A DNA stretch of 64,000 nucleotides from Bacteroidota bacterium (GTDB lineage Bacteria > Bacteroidota > Bacteroidia > Chitinophagales > Chitinophagaceae): assembly GCA_018267915.1 (NCBI GenBank), contig JAFDXN010000050.1, positions 17,136 through 81,135 of the forward strand, in the 5' to 3' direction. Shown here one piece after another: positions 9,801 to 18,828 of this stretch (position 1 is its first letter; each line of letters starts with the position of its first letter). The notes beneath the pieces were generated by a model. It was not told where the DNA came from. It was given only the letters and a program-made list of their open reading frames with translations, and made no database searches. Made by a program: the position numbers and the translations under genes.

Positions 9801-12800
9801 AGCGTCAATAGCCCATCAAATCCTTTAGCATTGAACGTTTTTACGAATGTGTGTATATGGGGATGATAGAATGTCTGGAAGTAGTACTTCCAATTGATGA
9901 GTGTGGCACTAAAGAAATTAGTGTGCGGGTCATTCAGATTCAGGTTGTATAGATTCGGATCTATGTAGTAAATGTTTGGCTTAGGTGTGGCCAGGCGAAC
10001 AAAATAAGTGTTTTTGAAATCCGCAAACATAAACTGGTTTTCCAGCGGAGTTGTTTGAAAGTTTGATTTTACAACTACCGAGAATAGACCGTTTGAATTA
10101 GTGCTGTTTAGGATATTCGATGAGGAATCAATACCTATCTGCTTAAGAGTAGGAACAAAATTTTCGTTGATATAGGAGTAATATTGATTATTCCAGTCAA
10201 ATTTATAATAGTGATCCAGCTTTAACGGCCTATCTCCCCCATATGGCCGTTCATTAAATCGCATGTTTGCGTGATACGTCCCAGTGGGTGTAATGACATT
10301 CAATTCATTATCAAAAGAATAGGGTAAAACCTCCGGCTCGCCGCTGTCATCTTTAAAGCGAAAATAGTGGGTGCAATGAATGTGAGTTACGTCAGGGTTG
10401 TTGCCTATACCGACAATTGTGTCATGGTTGAAATATATTCTTACATATAAATGGTTAAGTACAACATCTAACGATGGATATACAAAAAACATTGACTTAA
10501 CCATGTCGGTTGTGGATATGGTTCGCTGATTAGTTATAGTACTGTAGAAGTTGCGAATCGTAGCATCAGCTTCAAATCTCTCCTTTAGTTTTCTATCTAA
10601 GTAAGGATTTAACTTCATCAGCATCTTTTCTTTTCCAATCTTGTGCTTTTGCCATTTCCCATTTTTATACTCACTCCAATTCATCGAAATCTCCAACTGT
10701 TTTTGCGGAAGCTCAACATGATCACGTGGTATTGAATCTGGTACAGCGTTAGGGTCTATTGGCGCATCGATATTCAACTCGGCTTGTCGATTATAAAACC
10801 ATTCATTATGCTGTGCGTAGGTGCCAGTTGTCATAGACGCGTCCATGCGACTTGTAATAATCGTCTTGTTTTGTTTATCCTTAAACGTTAACCAATAAAG
10901 ATGTAATCTATTATTCCAGACATATGGAACAACATGTTCGCTTTTGATGTCGATGTCTATGTATTCCCATGGAGTCCAGAGATCGTCAACAAGCCTTCTG
11001 TAATAGTATTTATGTGGGTCTCCGTAGGTTCTCGATACTGCGTGTACAATCCATTTTCCGGTAATCGGATCCTGGCTTTCGCAGGTACCTACAGGTTCAA
11101 GCCGGGCAATTTCGTCTACCTTATGCAGATATTGCTCCATGGCGTCATAAACATGGTCGTCTGTGATGTCTGCCTGTAACAATTGGGTTTCAAATTCTTC
11201 GAAGAATGGCGTTTTATCATCCCGTAGCTCCGGTTCCAGCCAGTTTTCAGGATATAAGAAAACCTTTCGGTTTGCTTCCCATACGCGGTACCATTTGCGC
11301 CAGGTATCCCATTGTTTTGTCTGGTCGGGTGTTAAAGTGATCGCATTGACGGGCGAAACAGTGTACTCCTGGTTCAATAATATCCGGTCAACAAATAGTT
11401 GAACACTACTGATCGCTTGTTTGATGCGGGAAGTTTTCATACAAGGTGACATTTCCACGTCTATCAGGAAGTATGCATACAGGTCATTTTCCTTAAGCCA
11501 TACTTTGTGATTATAGATGTCCGGATGATTTACCGTATAAGAAACGAGTGCCTTTCTTTGCCGTTCCCGTAACACGTCGCGGATAGGTTTAGCGATTTTG
11601 TTCCATTCGGAGTTCCTGTGCTTGCCCTTCGCTGCCTGAATTATTTTGTCCGAGTCAGTCAGCACTACATTTCCAAGAAGTGCTTTTTGTATTTTATCCG
11701 GGTTCAAGCCGATCCTCCTGACCCAGGAAACGATATCCGCTATAGACATGATCAGTTCAGGAGCACTGGTATTGCTGGGCTTAAAATTGTCCGGGGACTT
11801 TACTCTCAAAATGCCGGTTGGTGAATTACCGACTGTTGTCCCAAGTAGCGTGTCGAAGAAATCGCTCCAGGTTGAATTTCTGGCGATCAGTTCCTTCCAT
11901 GGCCCAAAGAATGTATTGGCTACCTGGCTGCCATCAGCTATATGCAACAACTCGACAAAGTCAACGTCAACTAAGTGTAATGTATCTCTTACCTGTATCC
12001 ATTTCAATAATCTCCTGAACTGATCGAACTGTGTACCGAACAGCACCGGCGTATTCACCTCAGTGCCAACTAAAATGTTGAAATGGAAATTAATGATAGA
12101 CGGATTTTGGTATAGATAATTGAACTCTACTGTCCGTAAACCAAGTTTATTTGCAAGTAGTGCTACTTTGTGGAATATCCTGTACTGATAGTACAAATTC
12201 GTTAAAACCGCAGGTGGTGAAACCTGAGTGGCAATCGTGGCTTCCGACAGATCATATTCAGTAACAACAAAACCGTCATCAATAATATCGCCCAAAAAGC
12301 CACCTGGTGCGTTGGCGGACGTCTGAGTGAAACCGTCACTGATCATCGTCTCTACCCATGCGGAAGGTATCCGGAATTGCTTGCTAAAGCTTTGATAAAC
12401 CGTATTTACAAGCTTTTGCACTAAGTCTTGTTCTTCCGGTGTCATGACCTGTTGCGTGTTGTTAAACAACGGGAATTTTTTCAGTTCATTACGCAGGTCC
12501 TCATAAAACAATTGTATCGTCAGACTGTCTGGTGTATACACCAGACGTTCATCAATATTTTTTATCAGGTAGGATATCTCGTCGATCGAGAATGGAGAAT
12601 TCCTGATCAAATCAACACTTTTATCCATGTCTACTAATGTATCCCAGCCCGGAGTTGGCGGCATGAAATTGGGCCCAGGTAAGGCAGTGGCACCGCCTAC
12701 GGTATAGATAGTGTCAAAACCATGAAAGCTGAAAAGCTCAATAAGCTGTTTGATACTAATCTTCCATTTCTTCGATAGCTGTGCGTATGTGTAAAGACGG

Positions 12801-15800
12801 CTTAGAGCAGAGCGGTGCAGCCTTACCGGGGAGGCGGAAAGTTTGTAAAACCCAGCTGGCCACCCAGGAGCCATGGGTAAATCATATGGATGATCCAGGT
12901 ATATTTTGATGAAATCATACAGTAAAAGAGTATCCTCCTCCTTTAAGCCGCATGCGTTCGCTACAAGTGCGGCATTCTCGGCAAAAGTATGCCCTGCATC
13001 GAGATCGAATATGTCTAATGTAGGATTGAATACCGCAGGGTTGCGGAAAAGCCTGTCATATGTTGACGGAACAAGAACCTTATCCGCACAGCCATACTTA
13101 TAGTACGGAGAGGCGCCAAAGCTATATAGCCATCCATTTAGAACATCGTATTCAATGTCAAGCTTTTGACCGATTGACAAGGCCCTAGTAAGATTTATCA
13201 GGCTATAGTTGTTGAAGTATCCGAATGATGCACCAATTGCATTGGCCATATTGTCCAGTTCAAAAATTGATAAGCCGGAAACCCGAACAAGACGCATAAA
13301 AGGTGCCATTCTTGTAAGGAATGTAGTAACGGCCCCTGGGCCGCCTAAACGTGCCTTTAGTTTTAGCTTGGTCAGATCACATGTGTCGGGGCTAGCGTCA
13401 TCATGAGCGGTAATATTCACGATGGTGTTGGCGTTCAGGCTATTGGTAGATAGCAGCTGAAGTAGCTCATCATAGGTAATGCCTGCATAATGCAGTAACA
13501 CATCGACCCTATTGCCGAGGATGTCGATATCCCAACTGCCAGTTAACAGCAGCGACGGGTTAGCGGGATCTAAAACGCCGTTATATTGAGTCATATAACT
13601 TGCTGGCAATCCATAGAGCAGCCAATAATTATTAGACTGGGCATGTGTCCTTGTGATGATCTCGGCCTCCGTCTGTGACATGCCAAGGAATTCAACGCAG
13701 GAAGAAAACAGCGTCAGCTGATCATGGGGGGCGGCAGTATTTGCGGCGACCGTAACCTGGTTATAAGGCATAAAGAGATTCATAGCATCGAACCTGCTAA
13801 GGCCTAGGTGTTTAAGATATGCGCGTGATTCTTCGAGTGCAAGGCTGAATGGCAGACCGCTTGGATAGATAGCGTTCGCTAAAGTACTATCGTAAACGGT
13901 CGTGAAGCCGGTATATTTTTGATAGACACCATTTGCGTCTTTGTAAATATGTTCAGGATGCCCTGCAAGGTCGGACACGGTGCCATCGGTCTGGAACGAC
14001 TTCGGCGCAGTGGCTCCTATAATGTTCATTTCCAAAAGCTCATTCACTAAGTCGACATAGGGAAGAGCTGTATCGGTATTCTTGCAAGTCAGATCGATAT
14101 AGATCAAATCCGGCCTCCTGCGAATTAATTCGTTGTACGCATTAACATTGTTGGCCTTGAGAAAATGCAACATGTCCGTCAGGTAAGCAGACGGGCTATA
14201 GAGCGACATGCAATGGCAGCAACAGCAATAGTCGAGGCTTCCAAACATATTCCGCAATGTTGGATCGGAGGTCGGGTCGATTGCCGGCGTATACACCGGT
14301 ACCGGGCGTGGCGGAAAATTGTTCAACGGGCCAGGAGCAGGGTTTGGCGCCTGGGCGGCATTGTTGTTGTTCATGAGGTTTGCGAATACCGTCGCGGTTG
14401 TGTTCATTGCTGTGGCCGCGATATTATTTGCATTATTGTATGCTTGCTGTGCTTGTGACCCGCCACCGAACGCCTCAGAATAATTTTCTATAAATATCTC
14501 TTCTGGGGTATCTGCGATCGCCCTTGCAGAATCGATACCATCGCTCATCATTCCCACAATCGCTTCTGGTTGTCCTCCTGTAACGCTTAACAATCTCTGG
14601 AAGGGGACGATGGCCTCTTTTAGGGTTTCAATATCATCTACGCCCGTCAGGTCGATATCTTCATTATCTGAGGTGATGTCGTGTATCGAAGAAACTCTTA
14701 GATCAAAGTTCGGATTATTGCCAATGAACGTAGATACTAAAGTGCGAAGCGTTGAATCGCTAATTAGGGTGCCGCCAGCTGAGCCGTCAAGGTGACCCTT
14801 AACAGCCATCAATGGATAAAATTCCTGTACTGCTGCTTTTAATCGTTTAGCATACGTTGCTTTTACTTCTGAGTTGTCAACATCCGTAATGTCTCCCTTG
14901 ATGAATTTGGGTATGCACAATTTACTATTGGCGGTGCACAGGTTCTCAATATGCCCGAGCCAGGTCTCTTCCGACCAGGCTGCCAAGGCGCTGAAATTAT
15001 CAGCCCCACTCGTCTGGTCCATTAGAAATGCCAGCATTTCCGGCTGAAAGCCGGTGAACGGGATCATGCTGACCCCTTTTTTTGCTAAAACAGTTAAGGT
15101 CGATCCGTACGCAGTTTCATAATCAGTCCAGAAATCATTGATATCTGAATAGTAGGAAGAGTTATACAGGGCAATAAAATGATCGGCATTAGTTTGATGA
15201 CTATTTCCAAAAATGGCCAGGGTCATGTCATTCAGTGTGACCGGCTCTTCCCCTGCGATCACTCCGGTTTTTAAACTCGTTAGCTGATAGGCAAGAGCTG
15301 CTGCAACAAATGCATCAATTTCGCCGCTTGAGTGTTCCCGAATAATGTTACTGTTCGTTGCAATCGTTATCGAGTCTCTGATCCTGTCTTCTTTAAGCCT
15401 CAGCACCGGGTTAAAGTCAATGCCATGTATTTTACATAGCGCATAAAAGAACACGGTAGGATGACCTGTCGTCCCTCCATAAGTAACGGAGAAGCTGTAC
15501 GCATACTTTCTGGCATAAGCCAGGTTTTTAAAATCTTGTTCGCTCCTGCCGGTCGCGTTCGCGAGGTAGGCAAAAATGCCCGGGTAAGGGTCTGCGCTAA
15601 GGTCATCACTATCTGAAGTAATTGAAGCAAATGGATTGCTACTGCCTGTTACTGCTGTGATCGCGTTGCCCAGTAGCTCAAATTCTGAAATAGAAGGAGT
15701 GTATTCGGTCCCTTCCGTTGACAAATTCACTTCAATGCTATCGCCTGGATTGAAAATAAATCCTGAAGACACTATCACCGTATCGCCAGAATCAACTGCA

Positions 15801-16402
15801 TTGACCTTAAGTGCCCTGCTCGCCAACGAGCGGCTATTTGCAAGATTTTTGAAATTTACTTTCGCTTCATAATAACCGTCCCAATCAGGAGTGGCCGAAG
15901 TTAACAGCACACCATCCCCCAGGTCTGCCTCATAAATGTTTACAGTAAGATCTGAAACGGGCACCTTCTGCCCGTTGGTGATACGACCTTTTACCGTTAT
16001 GTAAGTACCGGTAGTTGCATCGCTCTTATCGGATATCAGCGCATCATAGTAAAGATCAGTAATGCTGATGACAACCGGATCTGTTGTATAAGGAATGATT
16101 GTTCCACCATCCCCAAAGCTGCTTGGTATCGTTTCTCCTATGCCCAGGGTCGAAGCAGAGGGGTTGACCAGGATATTGTTCTTAAACACGCGGTACAAGG
16201 GCACCACGGTAGGTGACGAAGCCGTGATCAAATCGCCAATTGTTTCGGGTATGGACAATGTGAAGTTGCCCCCGGCATCTGCATGGGTGCTGGCGATCCA
16301 GCCGTAACCGCCGCTGGAATCCCATATCTCCACACGTACATTGCTTAGAGGCAAGGTACTGGTCGCGAACAACACTTGTCCTGTGATCTGTAATTGTGAC
16401 AT
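6884..16402 (-). CDS. tcA: TcA-type toxin complex pore subunit with long N-terminal extension
   Basis: A 3172-aa protein from ATG 16402 (a start 75 bp upstream is possible, but the residues from MSQLQITGQV onward begin a clean beta domain). Residues about 4-80 and 130-210 look like transthyretin/carboxypeptidase-regulatory beta-sandwiches. A Cys cluster (CCCCHC) followed by SPSAYLTDMLHFL at about 720-745 is the VRP1 signature of TcA proteins. Residues about 1600-1680 match the ABC-toxin N region, about 1775-1850 the neuraminidase-like region, about 2550-2800 long coiled helices with a hydrophobic segment (the channel), and about 2810-3030 the TcB-binding region. TcA forms a pentameric pore that injects the toxin released from TcB/C. 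Canonical TcA is about 2500 aa; the extra 650 residues precede VRP1. No Sec signal peptide, as usual for Tc proteins. Confidence 0.93.
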   Translation of the reverse strand: MSQLQITGQVLFATSTLPLSNVRVEIWDSSGGYGWIASTHADAGGNFTLSIPETIGDLITASSPTVVPLYRVFKNNILVNPSASTLGIGETIPSSFGDGGTIIPYTTDPVVISITDLYYDALISDKSDATTGTYITVKGRITNGQKVPVSDLTVNIYEADLGDGVLLTSATPDWDGYYEAKVNFKNLANSRSLASRALKVNAVDSGDTVIVSSGFIFNPGDSIEVNLSTEGTEYTPSISEFELLGNAITAVTGSSNPFASITSDSDDLSADPYPGIFAYLANATGRSEQDFKNLAYARKYAYSFSVTYGGTTGHPTVFFYALCKIHGIDFNPVLRLKEDRIRDSITIATNSNIIREHSSGEIDAFVAAALAYQLTSLKTGVIAGEEPVTLNDMTLAIFGNSHQTNADHFIALYNSSYYSDINDFWTDYETAYGSTLTVLAKKGVSMIPFTGFQPEMLAFLMDQTSGADNFSALAAWSEETWLGHIENLCTANSKLCIPKFIKGDITDVDNSEVKATYAKRLKAAVQEFYPLMAVKGHLDGSAGGTLISDSTLRTLVSTFIGNNPNFDLRVSSIHDITSDNEDIDLTGVDDIETLKEAIVPFQRLLSVTGGQPEAIVGMMSDGIDSARAIADTPEEIFIENYSEAFGGGSQAQQAYNNANNIAATAMNTTATVFANLMNNNNAAQAPNPAPGPLNNFPPRPVPVYTPAIDPTSDPTLRNMFGSLDYCCCCHCMSLYSPSAYLTDMLHFLKANNVNAYNELIRRRPDLIYIDLTCKNTDTALPYVDLVNELLEMNIIGATAPKSFQTDGTVSDLAGHPEHIYKDANGVYQKYTGFTTVYDSTLANAIYPSGLPFSLALEESRAYLKHLGLSRFDAMNLFMPYNQVTVAANTAAPHDQLTLFSSCVEFLGMSQTEAEIITRTHAQSNNYWLLYGLPASYMTQYNGVLDPANPSLLLTGSWDIDILGNRVDVLLHYAGITYDELLQLLSTNSLNANTIVNITAHDDASPDTCDLTKLKLKARLGGPGAVTTFLTRMAPFMRLVRVSGLSIFELDNMANAIGASFGYFNNYSLINLTRALSIGQKLDIEYDVLNGWLYSFGASPYYKYGCADKVLVPSTYDRLFRNPAVFNPTLDIFDLDAGHTFAENAALVANACGLKEEDTLLLYDFIKIYLDHPYDLPMAPGWPAGFYKLSASPVRLHRSALSRLYTYAQLSKKWKISIKQLIELFSFHGFDTIYTVGGATALPGPNFMPPTPGWDTLVDMDKSVDLIRNSPFSIDEISYLIKNIDERLVYTPDSLTIQLFYEDLRNELKKFPLFNNTQQVMTPEEQDLVQKLVNTVYQSFSKQFRIPSAWVETMISDGFTQTSANAPGGFLGDIIDDGFVVTEYDLSEATIATQVSPPAVLTNLYYQYRIFHKVALLANKLGLRTVEFNYLYQNPSIINFHFNILVGTEVNTPVLFGTQFDQFRRLLKWIQVRDTLHLVDVDFVELLHIADGSQVANTFFGPWKELIARNSTWSDFFDTLLGTTVGNSPTGILRVKSPDNFKPSNTSAPELIMSIADIVSWVRRIGLNPDKIQKALLGNVVLTDSDKIIQAAKGKHRNSEWNKIAKPIRDVLRERQRKALVSYTVNHPDIYNHKVWLKENDLYAYFLIDVEMSPCMKTSRIKQAISSVQLFVDRILLNQEYTVSPVNAITLTPDQTKQWDTWRKWYRVWEANRKVFLYPENWLEPELRDDKTPFFEEFETQLLQADITDDHVYDAMEQYLHKVDEIARLEPVGTCESQDPITGKWIVHAVSRTYGDPHKYYYRRLVDDLWTPWEYIDIDIKSEHVVPYVWNNRLHLYWLTFKDKQNKTIITSRMDASMTTGTYAQHNEWFYNRQAELNIDAPIDPNAVPDSIPRDHVELPQKQLEISMNWSEYKNGKWQKHKIGKEKMLMKLNPYLDRKLKERFEADATIRNFYSTITNQRTISTTDMVKSMFFVYPSLDVVLNHLYVRIYFNHDTIVGIGNNPDVTHIHCTHYFRFKDDSGEPEVLPYSFDNELNVITPTGTYHANMRFNERPYGGDRPLKLDHYYKFDWNNQYYSYINENFVPTLKQIGIDSSSNILNSTNSNGLFSVVVKSNFQTTPLENQFMFADFKNTYFVRLATPKPNIYYIDPNLYNLNLNDPHTNFFSATLINWKYYFQTFYHPHIHTFVKTFNAKGFDGLLTLDIQKQNDTMNFLGDYQPNLSLVHPWYPTDVVDFNIAGAYSIYNWEIFFHIPLMIAQRLSENQQFAEARKWFHYIFDPTSTTILNNVAPANATEQRQCFWKFRPFYDQAGYNIQTLNDILILINWGNAAANAQVGVWEQNPFNPWIVARLRMLAFMKSVVMKYVDNLIAWGDMLFERNTIESINEATQMYILAANILGDRPVEIPKRVNSSPKCFHDLENSLDKFSNAAVAIESYMPLNIGPVLNPGNKAPTKMFYFCLSPNDKLLAYWDTVADRLFKIRNCRNIQGQKQELPLFEPPIDPALLIRATAAGIDISSVLNDISNVNLPHYRFSFMLQKANEFTNDIKVLGGALLSALEKKDAEELALLRSGLELNVLESMKRMKQAQLDEATANRVALDKQKDVIQERIDYYGSRPYQNSREQEYVSSLKKAAVLQEVQAALQGVASVLSMIPQFHAQAIAAVGASWGGQHLGPAFQAASTIVGIKAISVSAKGNVANVMGGYDRRKDDWDFQARSARKELAQLEKQLIAADIRINIAERDLENQEIQIENNLAIDEYMRSKYTNKELYNWMITQISTTYFQAYRLAYEMAKKAGSCYDFELPFAEKKSDEIIQFGYWDSLRKGLLSGEKLQYDLRKLEAAYLDENKRELELTKHVSLAMLDPEQLLILKDTGSCTIDLPLWLFNLDYPGHYNRRLKSVSLSIPCVAGPYTTIACELSLMQHEIDDVQDQFFSGGSPVGQLIATSSAQNDNGLFDFNFRDERYLPFEAYGAVSTWTLTLMTEQKLRQFDYSTISDVILHVKYTAQSDDAKAVNVTIPDLLDLVDNNTIPMPRYFSVRHEFSNQWFNAFSEVVDNLDSPPDHVARSFTLSVRHDQFPAFCKDRTIDLGNMTLFLCPTVVPPSTNYFIDQATPAPLSPTGNMFTGSIALAPTAIVNNDDSVDITFNLYKEVSGTPTVIDEDELTDLYLLIEYTLD

Positions 16403-16793
16403 AAATTTTGGTTTAAGTTTTTGTAAATATTTTTTGAATAAAGATGATAAGTTCACTACTCGCCTTGGGGCAAGCATACATGTAAGTCATAACGGATGGA
16501 TGCCGTTAACTAGACCGTTCGGAATAGTTCAAAGAAGGAAAGCCAGAAATGGAATTTGCGTTTGACAAGAATATCTTGCGCGTTTAAATTCAGATAGGAA
16601 AGGCGCATAAAAGAAAAGGTTTGTAATAGCGTTAGTTAAAATAGCGTTCTAATGTCAGGAGTCGAGGTAATTCAAGAGGGAACAAGGCGGCCTCAGTCTA
16701 TCGGGACGGGCGATCAATCATTAACTTCATAGCAATTGGTTTTATTGTTTCGTTTTTCGGAATTTACATTTCTTTAAAATGCTCATTCCGTCA

Positions 16794-16826
16794 CAAAGGT
16801 AAAACAGGGATATGGCCTTCTCCAAA
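16794..16826 (-). promoter_or_regulatory. Bacteroidota-type promoter upstream of tcA
   Basis: On the minus strand, TTTG at 16826-16823 (-33) is followed after 21 bp by TACCTTTG at 16801-16794 (-7), matching the TTTG / TAnnTTTG consensus of Bacteroidota sigma-ABfr promoters. It lies just past the stop of the 118-aa gene and would give a leader of nearly 390 nt before tcA. The stretch 16403-16793 contains no gene I can support. Confidence 0.5.
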
Positions 16827-16864
16827 TTAAAGTCGTCGGAGATATCCACATTTTGCAACGCTGC

Positions 16865-17221
16865 TTATTGCGGTTCACAAAGGCTATCCGAGATCGCAAT
16901 GAACTTGTTGATCGCTGCATCCACCTTTGGGCCCGTGAACATCTCTACCATCTTCAGCAATGCTTTGATGTGAAAGGTATTCCAATATAGACAGTAGTTC
17001 TTTACGTCCGGATTCGTGCCTGCGCATAAATTGTCTGCCGCTTTCTCCAGGTTCTCGATCTGCTGATCGATCTTCGGCCCTGTAAAGCTCTTCACAAGGT
17101 CAAGTGCAGGCTTGATGATCCCTGACCAAAGGATACAAAATTGCGCTACGGTCGTGTCCGCCTGGTCGGCAGATGCCACGATGGAATCTGCGTTCGATTC
17201 CAATTGTTGTTTGTTAGGCAT
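16865..17221 (-). CDS. Small hypothetical protein with internal duplication
   Basis: A 118-aa soluble protein made of two copies of one helical unit of about 55 residues. The first has FCILWSGIIKPALDLVKSFT then GPKIDQQIENLEKAADNLC; the second has YCLYWNTFHIKALLKMVEMF then TGPKVDAAINKFIAISDSLC. Each unit starts with a Cys in an aromatic context, contains FTGPKxD in the middle, and ends in a Leu-Cys. I do not recognise the family. It sits 39 bp downstream of the C1 protease and upstream of the tcA promoter, within the same-strand Tc locus. The regular cysteines could form disulfides if it leaves the cytoplasm, but no signal peptide is visible. Confidence 0.72.
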   Translation of the reverse strand: MPNKQQLESNADSIVASADQADTTVAQFCILWSGIIKPALDLVKSFTGPKIDQQIENLEKAADNLCAGTNPDVKNYCLYWNTFHIKALLKMVEMFTGPKVDAAINKFIAISDSLCEPQ

Positions 17222-17260
17222 GTGATTATTGTTTTAAGTTGCTATTTGCTATTCGTTTTA

Positions 17261-18040
17261 TCATTCAACAATGCGTATGGTCCAGAAATCATCGCATAGA
17301 TCAGTGTCGGTTATGTATTCGTAAGGCATGGTAAAGTATCCCTTTTGTCCCCAGTCCGGGCCCCAGGAGTTACGGATGATAAAGCGCTTTTTGCTGTCGT
17401 CGTAGCCGACACCCATCACCGCGTGACCACCCTGGTTCTTCTCTTTTTTAAGGTTGGGCATCGGCATATTTCCCGTCCGCGCGACCTGCTCGCTTTCAAA
17501 AGAATCATAGACGGTAAAGCCGAAAACGAAAGGATAGCCCTGGGCGAGGCAACCGCGTAATTCATCCAGTGTATTGTTGACACGCATGTAGCTCAACACC
17601 TGGCTTTTCAGCGCAGTTTTGAAGCAACCTGCGGGCGGCTTTTGCGTAAATTTCGAAACAGTGTAAGGCCAAAGTGGTTCCGGGCAAATACCTAGTTTGT
17701 TAGTGACCTTAATGCCGTCCCGTATCTGCGCACCGGCGTCCGTGTTCACTGTATGTTCTATGACGCGCTCATTGTAGTAAATGAACAATCGCGACGGCAT
17801 GAAGCTGTTTTCGCTTTGCTTCATCCGTTCGAACTGGAAGGCAGCACCTATGGCATGGGCCGTACAGCTGCCTAGTTGCCCCTGGTCCCAGACCGGAGGG
17901 CATTGCGCCCTAAGGTCGACCTTCGACGGGAGTGCTTTCAACACATGCGGTGCTACTTTGTATGCCAGGTCGCGCTTGTCCGGGATGTCCGGGACCCAGC
18001 CATATATTTTGTTGCGCGCGTAGATCTTGTTTGCTGCCAT
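17261..18040 (-). CDS. Papain-family (C1A) cysteine protease
   Basis: About 259 aa from ATG 18040 (MAANKIYARNK); an in-frame ATG at 18067 would add nine lysine-rich residues. The catalytic Cys is in WDQGQLGSCTAHAIGAAF (papain Q-x-x-x-x-C arrangement), the catalytic His in GGHAVMGVGYDD and the Asn in IIRNSWGPDWGQKGYF. There is no signal peptide and only a short N-terminal region (GWVPDIPDKRDLAYK), the form common in bacterial C1 proteases without a large propeptide. It lies inside the Tc/lysis cluster, so it may process a toxin component or act on a host protein after release; either role is inference. Catalytic triad looks intact. Confidence 0.9.
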   Translation of the reverse strand: MAANKIYARNKIYGWVPDIPDKRDLAYKVAPHVLKALPSKVDLRAQCPPVWDQGQLGSCTAHAIGAAFQFERMKQSENSFMPSRLFIYYNERVIEHTVNTDAGAQIRDGIKVTNKLGICPEPLWPYTVSKFTQKPPAGCFKTALKSQVLSYMRVNNTLDELRGCLAQGYPFVFGFTVYDSFESEQVARTGNMPMPNLKKEKNQGGHAVMGVGYDDSKKRFIIRNSWGPDWGQKGYFTMPYEYITDTDLCDDFWTIRIVE

Positions 18041-18068
18041 TATTTTCAGTTTTTTGTGCTTAAGCATG

Positions 18069-18395
18069 TTACATTATGGTCCCAATCGCAGTTTTTACAG
18101 CCTTTCCCAATACGTCAAAGGCGGCGTTGGCTGCCTGTTGTGCCAAAGCCTTCGAAATGACATTCAGTGCGTTGAGCTCAGACTCCAGTATCGATCGTTC
18201 ATCGGCCAGTCTAGCCTGAAAGAACGCGTCGTCGATCTCGCCGGTCAGCCTCGACTGAGTGAGTAATTCAAGGCGCTCCTTACGGCTTTCCAGGAATTCA
18301 CCAGCTGTATCGTTCAGCGATTCCCATCTGTCTGCAACTACCCCCCTAAAGGCCGCGAGCATATCAGATATCGTCTTGTCCAGATTCTGTTCCAT
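18069..18395 (-). CDS. Small hypothetical alpha-helical protein
   Basis: A 108-aa protein with continuous heptad-like helices (RWESLNDTAGEFLESRKERL and LADERSILESELNALNVISK) and a weakly hydrophobic, Ala/Gly-rich C-terminus (AANAAFDVLGKAVKTAIGTI). No family recognised. It starts 7 bp after the lipoprotein gene stop and is followed by the C1 protease with a gap of 2-28 bp, so it is in the same operon. The amphipathic C-terminal helix could associate with membranes, fitting a lysis-cassette accessory, but that is inference. Confidence 0.7.
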   Translation of the reverse strand: MEQNLDKTISDMLAAFRGVVADRWESLNDTAGEFLESRKERLELLTQSRLTGEIDDAFFQARLADERSILESELNALNVISKALAQQAANAAFDVLGKAVKTAIGTIM

Positions 18396-18402
18396 GTTAA
18401 TA

Positions 18403-18828
18403 CTATTTTGTGTTGAGGCCCTTTTCCGCCAGCAGCAGCGGTTCCCAGAAACCCTGCATGTCCGCCATGTAAATTTTTATCTCCGCATTTGAAAGCACCT
18501 CCTTTTGTTTGTGCTCCTGCTTGTAGGTCTTAAAATGATCTTCCAGATTTTTTGTGATCTTCAATAGTTCAGTGTTGTTTTTACGTATTTTATTTTTCAA
18601 CTCGATCGAGTATATCTCTGTTTCGATGTCGATATAACTTTTACTGAAGTTGCCATACATCCTTTCGGTTTTCTCTTTGTCTAACATTTCCAGGTAAAGT
18701 CGATCGGTCATTTTCGCGCCATTGACGATTTGTGTTTCCAAGCCGGCATCGTGGTCTGGCACCCAGCTGACCTTACAGCCGCAAGTGAGACACAAAAGGA
18801 GTAGGCCTATGATAAGCTTCGTTCTCAT
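18403..18828 (-). CDS. Small lipoprotein (possible outer spanin-like)
   Basis: A 141-aa protein with a lipoprotein signal peptide: MRTKLIIGLLLLCLTCGCKV, with lipidation most likely at Cys18 (Cys16 is the alternative). The mature part is charged and predicted helical/coiled coil (residues 60-115, rich in Glu/Lys/Asn). The start codon overlaps the stop of the upstream 347-aa membrane protein by 4 bp (ATGA), a sign of translational coupling. A membrane protein plus an overlapping lipoprotein in a cluster with a holin-like protein and a GH19 hydrolase resembles an inner/outer spanin pair, though there is no sequence match I can cite. Confidence 0.78.
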   Translation of the reverse strand: MRTKLIIGLLLLCLTCGCKVSWVPDHDAGLETQIVNGAKMTDRLYLEMLDKEKTERMYGNFSKSYIDIETEIYSIELKNKIRKNNTELLKITKNLEDHFKTYKQEHKQKEVLSNAEIKIYMADMQGFWEPLLLAEKGLNTK

